Source: Scolanthus callimorphus
Lineage: Eukaryota > Cnidaria > Anthozoa > Actiniaria > Edwardsiidae
Length of the DNA: 64,000 nucleotides
Reading direction: 5' to 3'
NCBI GenBank assembly: GCA_033964015.1
Contig: CM066919.1
Coordinates: 22,012,146-22,076,145 of the forward strand
The notes beneath the pieces are model-generated. The model saw only the letters and a program-made list of their open reading frames with translations, did no database searches and was not told the origin of the DNA. This document shows, piece by piece, positions 1 through 10,525 of the stretch. The position numbers and the translations under genes were made by a program. Each line of letters starts with the position of its first letter. Positions within the stretch are counted from its first letter, which is position 1.

Positions 1-2800
1 GTTTAAATTACTATTAAGTTCTCCAGAAGGCGGCCTAGTTAAGTTAATGTACGTGCGCATTATGAGTTTGTATGTTAGCTGTGAAAACTCGTCATAATGC
101 GCTCGAATAGACCATTCCCACTTGAGCGGGGTTCCCTGTGGTTTGTTTAACTGCTACCTGCTGGCGTGGAAGCATCACTGCTGATTTTACCAAGAAAATC
201 ATGTGCGCTCTATTTTTGACGGAGCCGCTATTCTTCTTTCGTCTCTGCATGCAGACTTGAAGGATGTAAAATGTAACTGTAAAATCCTGTTAGAGGTCAG
301 AGTGGGACTCGAACTCATCACCGGTTCAAGGAAAACATTTTTATCTCCACGACCAACCAGTTTTAGGTTTTTTAACGTGATCGCGCTCATAGTCTTTGTA
401 CAGCAGCAAACAAAATGATGCGTCAAATTACACTACTCGCATGCAAATTAGCTAGTCACAAAACTCGTGACTTTGCGAGCGCATAGCTTCGCGGATATAT
501 CAAATCTCTCTCAAACTTGGTTACCATGTTTGTCTAATGATCTATCCAGATATCCGAAAACTGATTTCGTTTCATATGCACTTTAATCAGACGCGGAGGC
601 AGAAAGTGCAGCGTACTCTACCGTAGCGGATGAATCAGGTTACCCTACTTCACAAAAGATAACAATTGAAGCAATCTGAGCTGTTTTTTCCTAGTTATTT
701 CGCAAAACCAAATCGATTATTAGAATTTCTCTCAAATCTTCTTGATGAATGCATCGCTTTCATGTTTTCTTTTAACACTTCTCTTTTGGCAAGAAACAAG
801 TGTCGTTGATTTGGTTGCTATTTAAGCTCGGGACTTTTTCTAGCGTTGCATAGAGATAATTCAATGTCATTGTCAATTTGTACAGAACTTCCGCCTAGTT
901 ACCAGAGCACCTGTCGACACCAGATTAAAAGTTGATCAATAAACGTGCATTTATTTTTGAAGCGAAATTTAGGATGTTCTCCATAAACAAACACCAAATA
1001 TCCGGGCCAGAACCTCAAAACCACGCAAATGTGATTCCTTTTCACGCTAAGAGGTTTTGGGATCAATTCATCTCTGTTGTCTCAAATCAGATATTAACAA
1101 CACTAACAACTCAATGTTGAGCTACTGTGGAACTAATCGGAATCTCTCATAATCTGTAACGTTTTGAGACGTGTGCTGAACAGTTCCTGATTATTCTTTT
1201 ATTGTTTTAGCAGTGTATGTTGTTTTGCTTGCGACTTCCAGTAGCAATTCTAAAGCGGATGTTTTTTCACTTAATTTTCGCCCTTCGAGAAAGTGACTCA
1301 GGAAAATAGACGCGAACGAGAGAGTATGCGAGAAAAAAGGCCGAGCAATTTAATATTGACTAGTTTTATCTCACGTATTTGAATAAGTGGCGGTTTTTTG
1401 TCATTCTCAAAAGGAGGAATCAAATGAGCTTTTATCCACATCCAGAGTTTTCTATTGAAAGATCAAACAGTAAATGTAAAAGTAAAATGACTGAAAGGAA
1501 GTAACGCTATAATAAGAGTAAAAGCTTGATTAGTGATGATGGCCTTGTGAAGACAGTTGCGGTATCTTACGAAACAATATCATCTTCGAATTTTATTTCT
1601 TTGAACAACTTCCTTTGCACACCACCAAAAAGTGCAACAGCGACACAGAAAACAAATTACGCCAAAATTCATTCATATTACTTGCTTCGTGATAATCGTG
1701 AAAGGAGAACGAAATAAAGAAAAAGAACAGATTACATAAGATATACCAAGGGCAAGGGCACAGATAATGTTCAGGGCCAATAAAAATTCAAATATATCTC
1801 AATTCGTTTCACGTGAGAAATGCTAGCGACACATCCAATTCAGCCAATCCAATCCTCTCTTCACAGCTTTATTTCATTACTGGCACACTTCTATAGGCAC
1901 AGGCGAAAAATTAAAAATAAACAGCGCAGCTGGGACTGTTGTTCTTTAATCAAATGTTTGATCAATCAACTCGTATAGAAACGCGGTTCAATCTCGCCTT
2001 CTCGAGCTTGCTTGAGACGCTAGACTTTTTAGGGAAGTCGATATGAAACCTTGCGAGGAAGTATTTCTTAAACGTTAAACTTCAAGTGCCCGATATCGAA
2101 ATTACGGAAGCCAATATTTCGGGATTTCAGACGTTTTATAATTTGATATCAACTAACCGCAGCACCGAAATGCCTTCCGCAAAATTATATTTCTTTTTTA
2201 TTAACACTGTTTGAAAGGGGTGAGGTGCCAGAATTTAAATGGAATGCAGGAACAAATTTCTTTCTGCAAGTTATCGTGCAAGATAAGAACCCCCTACTCT
2301 TGGAAATTATAAAATTCATACGGAATGTATAAACGGAGTAGACAATTTATGGGCGCAGTTCATTTTAATGTACTTTATTGCCTTGACCACCTAAATCATC
2401 TAAATTTAGCGGAACTGCGTGAGTTGCAGCGCGGTTCATATTGCATTGAAACTTGTTTAATTGCTCAGCAAGCAATTTGCGCGCTATAGCGCACACGTCT
2501 CTAAAAAGAAGTGTGTCATTAAATGATAGTAAGCCAATGCTGGAAAACATGAAAGAGTTTAACGACGAGACCGCTCATAGCAATATATGACTCATTGGCA
2601 CAACGACTATACTATCTCTTCCGCTGTAAATTCTCGAATGCAGTATATAGCTGTAAATGGATTTTTTGCAATTGCAGATATTCAAATTGTCATTTTTACT
2701 CCTCAATTTTAATTATGATACACTGCATCTTCCTTCCTTTAAGCACAAAAGAACTTCACCTGAACTGGAAAATTATCCCCACCGCCTACGTGCTATCCAA
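1..2800. other. Intergenic DNA, no supported gene
   Basis: AT-rich DNA in which I see no coding region with recognisable composition, splice sites or domain. Apart from a tRNA-like B-box sequence near 300, no repeat copy elsewhere in the window was recognised. The short open frames on both strands have no domain features. Confidence 0.5.
290..370 (-). repeat. tRNA-like sequence (possible SINE head)
   Basis: On the minus strand there is a good Pol III B box (GAGTTCGAGTCCC), preceded by an A-box-like TGGTCGTGGAGAT at a suitable distance. The acceptor and T stems do not pair, so this is not a functional tRNA. A tRNA-derived SINE fragment is the best explanation. Confidence 0.3.
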
Positions 2801-2816
2801 ACTGCCTAGCAGGGCG

Positions 2817-2824
2817 TATAAATA
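2817..2824 (+). promoter_or_regulatory. TATA box of the secreted Ig gene
   Basis: TATAAATA lies about 100 bp upstream of the ATG at 2925, which places a transcription start near 2848 and a 5' UTR of roughly 75 bases. It is the best TATA match near a signal-peptide start in this part of the window. Confidence 0.55.
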
Positions 2825-2924
2825 AAGCAACAGTACAAAGCGCTGCATTCAAAAGGCCTACTAGTCCGGTGCGAGCATTCAAGTCCTGCAGTGAAAGACG
2901 TGTCCCGATAACCCCTCATTTACC

Positions 2925-5900
2925 ATGTTCTATGTACTTCTACTCATCGCATTTTTACAAGGAGTTTTTACAAAGGATTTACTAAAAGGTACGGCAAAAA
3001 GTGTTTCTTTTTCTCACTTTTATTTTAGCTGCAAATTCAATTTTAATCGTGAAAGAGAGGACAGTGTATGGTATCTTCAATTGCGATGATTTTTATTGTT
3101 GCTGTACATTTAGCATGACGATCAGGATTCCACCTTCCGCCTTCGCTGCATTGTGCATTTATTTCCTTCTCCGCTCCGCAGTTAAAAGAGAGGCCGCTCC
3201 GCAGTTAAAAGAGAGGAATTCATCATCATCACAATTGAACTCATTTCTTGGCGTAAATTATAGTGATGCATCTGCAAAAATAGGTGGTATATAATATTTC
3301 TGCATCTTTGCTGTCACAATGGCATGCAGTTTGGGTCAGCCGAATGGGCGAAACTACTTCCTGTTCGAGTAAATTCAATGTCCAAAACAGAGGGAAAGAT
3401 GGTTTAAAGGCCTTAAAATTGTATTACATCTTCCTCATTTTGTTGTTGTTGTTGCTGCTGTTGTTGTTTACAGTCAGAATTTGATTAAAAAAAAAGGGGA
3501 TACAAAAAAATGATTTAAAGTTGAAACATTACACAAAGCCATCAACTCGGTTGGAGGCGCAGATCACGAATTACCGAACCTGCAGGATTCCCGCCTTTTT
3601 CGGGCGAGTGGTAAATTTCTGACATTTTCGATTTCTATCAAACGCGACTGTTTGGGGTTTGACTTCCGCTGCGGGTTATTGCCTAATATAATGTTGAAAG
3701 CTGTTGAAATTATTAATTACGCCGGGGGGGGGGGGGGGGGGGGGACCACGAAGCATTTTGAATTCGCGTCCTGTTCTGACCTAACTTTCTTTTCTCTCGC
3801 GCCTGGTTGGGATCTGATATGCTGTGTACATTTTTCAGAAATTTGGCTTCAAATTGAGTGGAAAGTCTTGAAAAGCCTCCGTAAAATAGCTGACGATAGC
3901 TAACACTAATATAAACATGAACTTCCCATTTTTTCCATTTAAATTGTTTTTACACATTTTGTAAGTCAGACACATTGCGAATAAGAATGAACTGAAGATC
4001 TTTTCCCGACAGAAGATGTGTGAGGAAAAAAAAATGTGCTGAAATTGGAAGTGGTCTAAATTGCTTTACTGAGGGCAGTGATTTTCGATTTTTCTATAAT
4101 TTCTTTCTTTCATTTTGTAGTTTGCTTAATGTGCTAATTGCGTAGGTAGCTGCGAAGTTAATGCAAGCGTAGGTGTGTACTCATCACATTAGACCGGTTA
4201 GCTTTAACGCTTAAGTGTCATTAAATTTCTTATCGTAGATAGAGCGCCCTGATATTAAAGTTTTTCATAAGAAAAGGAGCTCGGAAGTGAGTTTTATTGT
4301 GATACTTGTGTTTCTTCTTAAAAAACATGGAAAGGCAAATATATATAAAGTTATCTAGTGATTTCCGCAGCAGTTCGTGAGATGCGTTACCATGGTTAGA
4401 CCTAGTTTTCCATACCAGATGAGCTCACCTCACAGTGTGCAAGGTATTATGGTCCAAAAAGAGATTTTCGGGAAACTAGATTTAATCATCGTATAAGTCA
4501 AACCCGCTTTATATTTGGCATAAGGCAAGGTTTTCCGAGGAGATAGACAAGTTTTGTGATCAATGGCAATAATTTTAGAATCTGGAACGCGCATCGCTTG
4601 GCGATGCAACAAAAATCGTTCTGATTGGCTAATTTGAGGACATGAAATCAGATTGTAAGGTTTCCAGAAACAACTATGAACGTTCTTACTTTTGCAAATT
4701 TCAACCTGAAAGGTCGTGTCAAGCCCTGGTTCTTTAATATTATCAAAGAAAGAGGGTACACGTCGCAAAACGTTTGAATTAGAAAGACGACAGAAAACGG
4801 CCTCTTTTATGGCTACAAGATGGCCCGCATTGCGGGGGATAGCGCTAACCAAATTAGCACATTATAAACAAACGAAAAATTAGTATCAAGTTGTATCTAG
4901 CATGACTGAAAAAAAAAAGTTGCCATAGCAGCGCCCAAATTTATATAAAATAAATCGGAAGTTTGTACGCATGGCCCAGGAAGTTTGAATGTGAACTCAA
5001 GTGTTTGAGTGATTTCTAATGATAACATTTTACAGACTGAAGTCCTTTGTGATAATGATCCTTTTCATTAGGAATTCACTTCACAGCCATTTACATGTGC
5101 TAACTCGCACGATATATTAATTGCTCAGTGCAGGTCAGACTAGGGCAGGAAGTCTTCCCTCTAAGAATAACAGCGGCTTGGAATTGTTCTAGATTAAAAT
5201 ACTCAGCTATAGTAGGCTAGTCGTGCGCGTGGCGCAAAGCACGCAAAAATGTACTAAAGTGTATGCGGTGCGTGCCTAGATTTCGTTACTCCGGTACCAA
5301 GTTCTTGGTGGAATAAATGTTCCTTGATCAACTTATAAACATTTCGCCTCTAAGCCAAAAATGGAGTTACAGTGAGCAAGGCTATGGTACTGACTCTGCG
5401 CTCGCGGCGTGACAAATTTGCCTCTTAGTGGTGACCCCTCCCCCCCCCCCCCCCCCCAGACGTCAAATAGTTTAACCAGCAAGCCTGCCCTCGCCAGGGT
5501 AGTGTTGCACACACTATAACCGAGCTACAGTAAACACCCGCATATAAGAACAGCCCATTTCAGGGTCAGCCTGAATAGAACGTCCATATATATACTGTAA
5601 GGTTCTTATAAAACAGGTATCCGAAAATAACACATTTCAGCCTGCGCTGTTCTTAATCCATTTGTTCTTATATGTGGGTGTTTACTGTATTTACACGCGC
5701 GCCCCTCGTGCGTAAATGTGTACTATAAAAAGGCTTACTCAAACATTGCATGTCGAAAAATCTTGTCATCGTTTTACGGTCAAAAAGCATAGTGTGTATC
5801 TCATCAAATGAAAACCGCGAACAGGAATGGTTCTTTCCAATCAGCGGCAAAAGGTGGCTGCGGTCAAGTGCATATCCCCTTGATTGAGATGAAACCGTAA

Positions 5901-7809
5901 GAGCATAATTCTGAAAACCTAAACTTACCGGAACTGCTACGGGTTGCCGTTGATAGGGCCAAACCAAAAATATTTGAAGCAGGTAGAATATTCCGAGATC
6001 TGAGCTCACAATTCTGGTTCGTGTCACTCAGTAAATATTCTGTTCAGGCTTGGAAAGCCACAAAAATTAGACGCACGTTTTGTTTCAATTAGCTTGAACC
6101 ACTACGGTTAATTGGTCGGCTCACAATTATGAATAATGCGTGACAGGGAAAATAGAGGGGACTCCTCAACCTTTAGGGTCGGGATGCTCGTTAGTGTATA
6201 CCTTTTAGAGGTTAAACTGAAACGGTTGAAAGTTTCTAATGATACATCATGTATGTCCAGCTAGAATGTTTAGTTTTGAGTGTATATTGATGTGAAGTAA
6301 ACCGTGGTATATGCTCAAACGGCAAATAAGAAGACGTTTATCAAGACCTTCGGCAAATATTGACGACTTTTTACCTTATTTCAATGTTCTGTAAGTGTTT
6401 TTTCTCATATCTTAGCGAATACAGCAGGAAAATTCACCAATACTCGCAGATTCTGGAGAAACACCGTTGAAGCATCGTATTCTTGGTCGCCATTTTGTTT
6501 TTCCTTGGCCGAAGGGCCTGAGACGAGATTTTAAAGCCACAGGCATACCGCGCGGATTGGTTAAAAAAGCTACAACAACACTTTCTTGACTCGAATTTGT
6601 TGATGTGTTTCTATCTATAATTTCAGGTCCACCAGAGATAACATTGCTCTATCGCATGAAATCAGTTGAGGTCGGGGATAGGATAGAGCTGCCATGTCAA
6701 GCCACAGGAAGACCACCAGTTCACGTTAAATGGTCTCGACCAAAAACCTTCTGTCACAATCTCGATAGAGCACACTTCAAACAGTTACAACACGGCGTTG
6801 CTATGGTGATCCCTAAAGCTGTCAAAGCCGTCGACCAAGGTGTTTACTGTTGCGAGGCAACCAACAATCTTGGCAACAGTAGTTACTTTGTTTTTGTATC
6901 AGTCTTGTGTAAGTTGAATTGAATTATAATTTGGGGCGACTGTGCTTGTTTCACTTTTCATTATCAGTCTTGGACGAGCACAATCTCGTACCCAGATCCC
7001 GTCATCTTTTGGCCAGCGGCAAGATTCAGGGCTCTGGGGGAATCGATTTTTTTAAAACCCAGATTCTGGGTTTCCGGTTTGAACGTATGAAAGTTCATTA
7101 CGTTTTTGACCCTGCCACGCATGCTCACAAATCGGATTCCCCCAGAGCCCTGAATCTTGCCGCTGGCGAAAAGATGACGGGCTCTGGGTACGAGATTGGG
7201 ACGAGCAACAAAGAGCGCTCGCCCCCGGGTCCGTGCGTCTCAAAAATCCAAGATGGCGCCTGATCGGTGAACCTGGGTTTTCCGCGATAAAAACACCCAG
7301 AAACCACCTGCAAGCAGGCTATACGTCCTCCCAACTTTCCTTCTTCCTTCTGGTTTCCATGTTAATGTCGTGACTCAGCGGTGGTGCCTCTGCATCCTCA
7401 GGACATGAGCTATCCCCACCGTCTTTCACGACAGTACTTATCCTTATCTGAATATTTCATTACAGACAAATCATACCGCAATCCTCCAGAGATAAAAACA
7501 TCGACTACCGTTACCAAGAAAACCAAGGGCACAAAAGCAGTGCTGTCCTGTCATCTAAACTACGTGTCACAGATCTACGCCGCGGTCTTCTGGGAAAAAG
7601 ATAACAAAAGGGTCCGCGCAAATACCAAGCGCATGCGCGTTAAGACTATATTTTACAAGCCGGTGGTGGTCGACAACACGTTCTTAAAGGAAACCGCGTC
7701 CACGAGCCTTGAATTAGACCACGTTACTGCCAGAGATGCTGGAAACTACACGTGTGGGGTGGCCACCCATCTGGGCTTTGCTAAGGCGACCATCAAATTT
7801 GTTGTTTAG
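2925..7809 (+). CDS. Secreted protein with two immunoglobulin domains (3 exons)
   Basis: Exons are 2925-2988, 6627-6908 and 7466-7809, joined by phase-1 introns with GT-AG borders, for 229 residues in total. Exon 1 encodes a signal peptide (MFYVLLLIAFLQGVFT). Exon 2 is one Ig domain, with the first Cys in ELPCQATG, Trp in VKWSRP and the second Cys in DQGVYCCEATNN. Exon 3 is a second Ig domain, with LSCHLN, VFWEKD and DAGNYTCGVATH. One domain per phase-1 exon is the usual Ig gene structure. There is no transmembrane segment or GPI tail, so a secreted protein that binds other molecules is likely; ligand and role are unknown. The TATA box at 2817 fits. The protein stops just after the second domain, although a splice-donor-like GTAAGT and a decayed Ig exon follow, so it may have been shortened. 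AATAAA motifs occur near 8834 and 9015. Confidence 0.82.
2989..6626 (+). other. Intron 1 of the Ig gene
   Basis: A 3.6-kb intron with donor GTACGG and acceptor TTTCAG. It holds a poly-G tract at 3722-3743, a poly-C tract at 5442-5457 and the mariner-like foldback element at 5528-5687. Minus-strand open frames at 4430-4852 and 5668-6027 have no domain features and are not called. Confidence 0.6.
5528..5687. mobile_element. Mariner-like foldback MITE with TA duplication
   Basis: A 160-bp element starts CAGTAAACACCC and ends GGGTGTTTACTG, with arms continuing through CATATAAGAAC and its reverse complement. It is flanked on both sides by TA (5526-5527 and 5688-5689). TA target duplication and TIRs are the mark of the Tc1/mariner superfamily. 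It has no coding capacity. Confidence 0.75.
6981..7198. mobile_element. Foldback MITE with a perfect 9-bp target duplication
   Basis: This 218-bp element has arms of about 70 bp that are near-perfect inverted repeats, starting CAATCTCGTACCCAGA and ending in the reverse complement of CAATCTCGTACCCAGA. The 9-bp sequence GGACGAGCA flanks both ends (6972-6980 and 7199-7207). A 9-bp duplication with long TIRs points to the Mutator-like (MULE) superfamily. The insertion sits wholly in intron 2 of the Ig gene, between the two Ig exons. Confidence 0.85.
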
Positions 7810-7894
7810 TTTTAGGGAGCAACAGTAAGTCATTCGTGTTAATTTTCATTAGAATCCTATGATATCTCTTTTTCTGCAACCTTTCTTGAAATAG

Positions 7895-8110
7895 GTGTAT
7901 GCTTCGGTGCATAGTAGGAAAGGAAATCAAGAATACTCATGGGAATGTCACGTGGTCCAAAATGGGAAGTATTAAACGCCACATTACGCCCAAACTGAAA
8001 TATAAGTCTATTGATGTGCGAGAATCTCTAAACATCAACCGCAAGCATAGTTGGATATTTTTCTATAGTACATACCGTGCAGAAACAGGTGACTATTACC
8101 TCGCAACTAT
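7895..8110 (+). pseudogene. Decayed third Ig-domain exon
   Basis: Downstream of the Ig gene stop there is an open frame with Ig landmarks: a Cys in RCIVGKE, then GNVTWSKMGS with the core Trp, then ESLNIN, then AETGDYYLATI. In a working domain the last block would read D-x-G-x-Y-x-C; here the Cys is replaced by Leu. It follows an acceptor-like AATAG, but the frame does not join in phase to the preceding exon. The best reading is a relict exon from a longer ancestor; an unrecognised alternative exon is possible. Confidence 0.45.
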
Positions 8111-8169
8111 ACGACATTTGATGTACTATCTGTTTCAATTTCAGGTGTTGTACCGGCAGTTGCTGTAGT

Positions 8170-9290
8170 AAATGGGTGAGTATAAACAAACAACGTCATG
8201 CCTCCCTGGTGCTCATCGATAAAGTTTCCTCGAGAACAGATGTGTTATTTGCTGCGTTTTTAAGAAATATAACTGATTCCTTGCTCTGAAATAAGCCAAT
8301 CTGAACTGTTTTTGTTGCAACAAGGTGTTCCAAACAGAGTAAAAGTATTGCAATTGAGCATAAAAACCTTTCCATCTTATAAAAATTAATGAATAAATGT
8401 TTGCGACCGATTCCCCAAACTCGCAGCTCGTAAGCTGAATTACATTGGGTCCCAAGGGCGCTACTGGCAGCCAGCGGTCTTCAGTATAGACACTGAGGGT
8501 GGTCACTGCCAGAGGGTTTATTACGTCCCCAGTGGAACTTTTACGTCCCCCCTGGAACTGGGTAGAGTAGAAAGGCGAGACGGGGCCTTGGTTTATTGTC
8601 TCATCCGAAAGACGAGACGGGAAAATCTTGCCTTATACAAAATGTAAACTAAACTTGTAAAATGATACAATCTAGTTGTTGCTTCTCCCGAAACTGCGAA
8701 AATTTTGTCTCTCGTTGGACCGAGGAGCGTTTCGTTTTGACCAGCAATCCTTTGCGAACCGTGAGGCGAGATAAGGTGAAAGTTTCGGGAAGATATATTT
8801 CTCAGTAGCCATGTGAAACAGCTCTATCCAAAAATAAAGTACTTATTAAACCCTCATTTTCTTTTTCAGTCGTTAAGGCCGAAGCTGAAGAGGGTGGAGG
8901 GAAAGTGCAATGCGTCATATAGCCGAACAAACTATCGTAATAACGCAGGACCATTAATTGTGCTTTAATTACAAATGCCTATTTTTTCTCATGTTTTGCC
9001 GAATGGTTGAATGAATAAACATTATATTACTCTTGTGTCGAACGTTTTGTTTATTGATAACTCCATGCTACAATGCGCCTGTTTAGTTTTCCTAGGGTGA
9101 CGCAAGCCCGAACGGGGTGATTTACAGTAAATATATGAAAAAGGTGAAGGTCAGAGCCTCCCTCCCCCACCCCTTGTTCGCTGACTATCAATCGCCATTT
9201 TCCCGCATTGCGTTACTCCTCTGTCACCACTACTGCCCATACTATGGTGCGCTAATGCATTCAAATAATTATGAGGACTTGTTAACACAA
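8170..9290. other. Intergenic DNA after the Ig gene
   Basis: No gene is supported. AATAAA motifs near 8834 and 9015 could end Ig-gene transcripts. Around 8560-8780 there are short GGCGAGA-type motifs resembling the inverted repeat at 53.4 kb. Confidence 0.4.
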
Positions 9291-10045
9291 TCCCTGATGT
9301 GGTTTACACCAGAACGCAAGCGCAGACGCAAGCGCAGACGCAAGCGCAGACGCAAGCGCAGACGCAAGCGCAGACGCAAGCGCAGACGCAAGCCCAGACG
9401 CAAGCGCAGAACTAATGCATTCAAATAAGGGCTTGTCTTACACACGAACGCATGTCCCATATGTGGTTTACACCAGAACGCAAGCTCAGACGCAAGCGCA
9501 AAAACATTGAGACATTGTGTTCTCTTGTGCTCGCGCTCGTCTTTCCTGGCGTCTAGTGTGAATCAAGCGAACGCAAACGCAAGCAAACTAATTAATGTTG
9601 ATGTCACTGGAACGCACCAGGATATCAAACGCATCTGTTTCCAATATGAGGTTCACACCAGAACGCAAGCGCAGACGCAAGCACAAGAAAGTCGAGACGT
9701 TGCGTGCAATTGCGCTTGTGTCTAGTGTGAATAAAGGAAACGCAAACGCAAGCAAATTAATTAATGCTGATTTTAAGCTTGCACTTGCGTCGCTGTGATT
9801 TACTCTTCCCTTGAGCTTACGTCATGTGCTTGCGCATGCGCTCGTGTGAACCAGCCTTAATGATGAATTTAAGATTGCACTTGCGTCGCTATGATTACAC
9901 TTTGCCTTGAGTTTGCGTCCTGCGCTGTGCTTGTGTTCGTGTGTACCAGCCTTAATGATGAATTTAAGCTTGCGTTTGCGTCGCTATGATTTACACTTGC
10001 CTTGAGTTTGCGTCCTGCGCTGTGCTTGTGTTCGTGTGTAAACAA
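9290..10045. mobile_element. Composite region of CGCTTGCGTC-type foldback elements
   Basis: The block contains several nested or tandem copies of short modules. One set reads GGTTTACACCAGAACGCAAG, and the other reads roughly the reverse complement (CTTGTGTTCGTGTGTACCAG). A module with GATGAATTTAAG and TTGCGTCGCTATGATT is repeated at about 9860-9960 and 9955-10045. This looks like a non-autonomous DNA element with expanded subterminal repeats, inserted into itself more than once. I could not define one clean pair of ends. Confidence 0.55.
9309..9412. repeat. 12-bp tandem repeat
   Basis: About eight copies of the 12-bp unit GCAGACGCAAGC, with one C-for-G variant near the end. Translation gives Arg/Lys repeats on one strand and Leu/Arg repeats on the other, so open frames across it are artefacts. 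Shorter runs of the same unit occur at about 9478-9500 and 9658-9690. Confidence 0.9.
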
Positions 10046-10525
10046 CCCCCAAAAAGCACCGTTTCTTAACGATGTAATCTAAGCAATGTTATCTGCTATA
10101 GGTCAGTTTCAATTCAATGTCAAATCAGGATATCGCCGCTTTTCTCTCTCCCATTCTTTACGATGGGATCGTTGTGAGATTCAAAATGTATCTTAAATAT
10201 CATATCATAACAAATATCTTATGTATTTCAGGTATATAAGCGCACGCCTAATGCATGCGGAAATTCGGCGTACTATTTTCCTCAGCCATCGCTATGTTTG
10301 TACAGGTGTCCAGGTTTACTGTTTGGTTGCGAGCTACTGGGCCCGCAATTCCTGCATGCTACCGTTCGGTCGCTTCTGTCTCTTTGCGTAAATGTTTCGC
10401 ATCTTGTTATACATCCAACATTACAACAGCACCCAAATACACGTTCAATCTCCCTGCCTGAGGTTATTGTTCAAGCGCGAATTAATTTCCACGTCTTTCG
10501 TACATCAGGGTTGCTATTTCATCCG

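Noticed and set aside
290..370. A functional tRNA gene
   Set aside because: Pol III boxes are present, but the stems do not pair, so it was listed only as a tRNA-like repeat.
4430..4852. Minus-strand frame of 140 residues in intron 1 of the Ig gene
   Set aside because: Ordinary AT-rich intron sequence without a domain; a chance frame or old repeat is more likely.
9117..9460. Arg/Lys-rich and Leu/Arg-rich open frames
   Set aside because: They are translations of the 12-bp tandem repeat.
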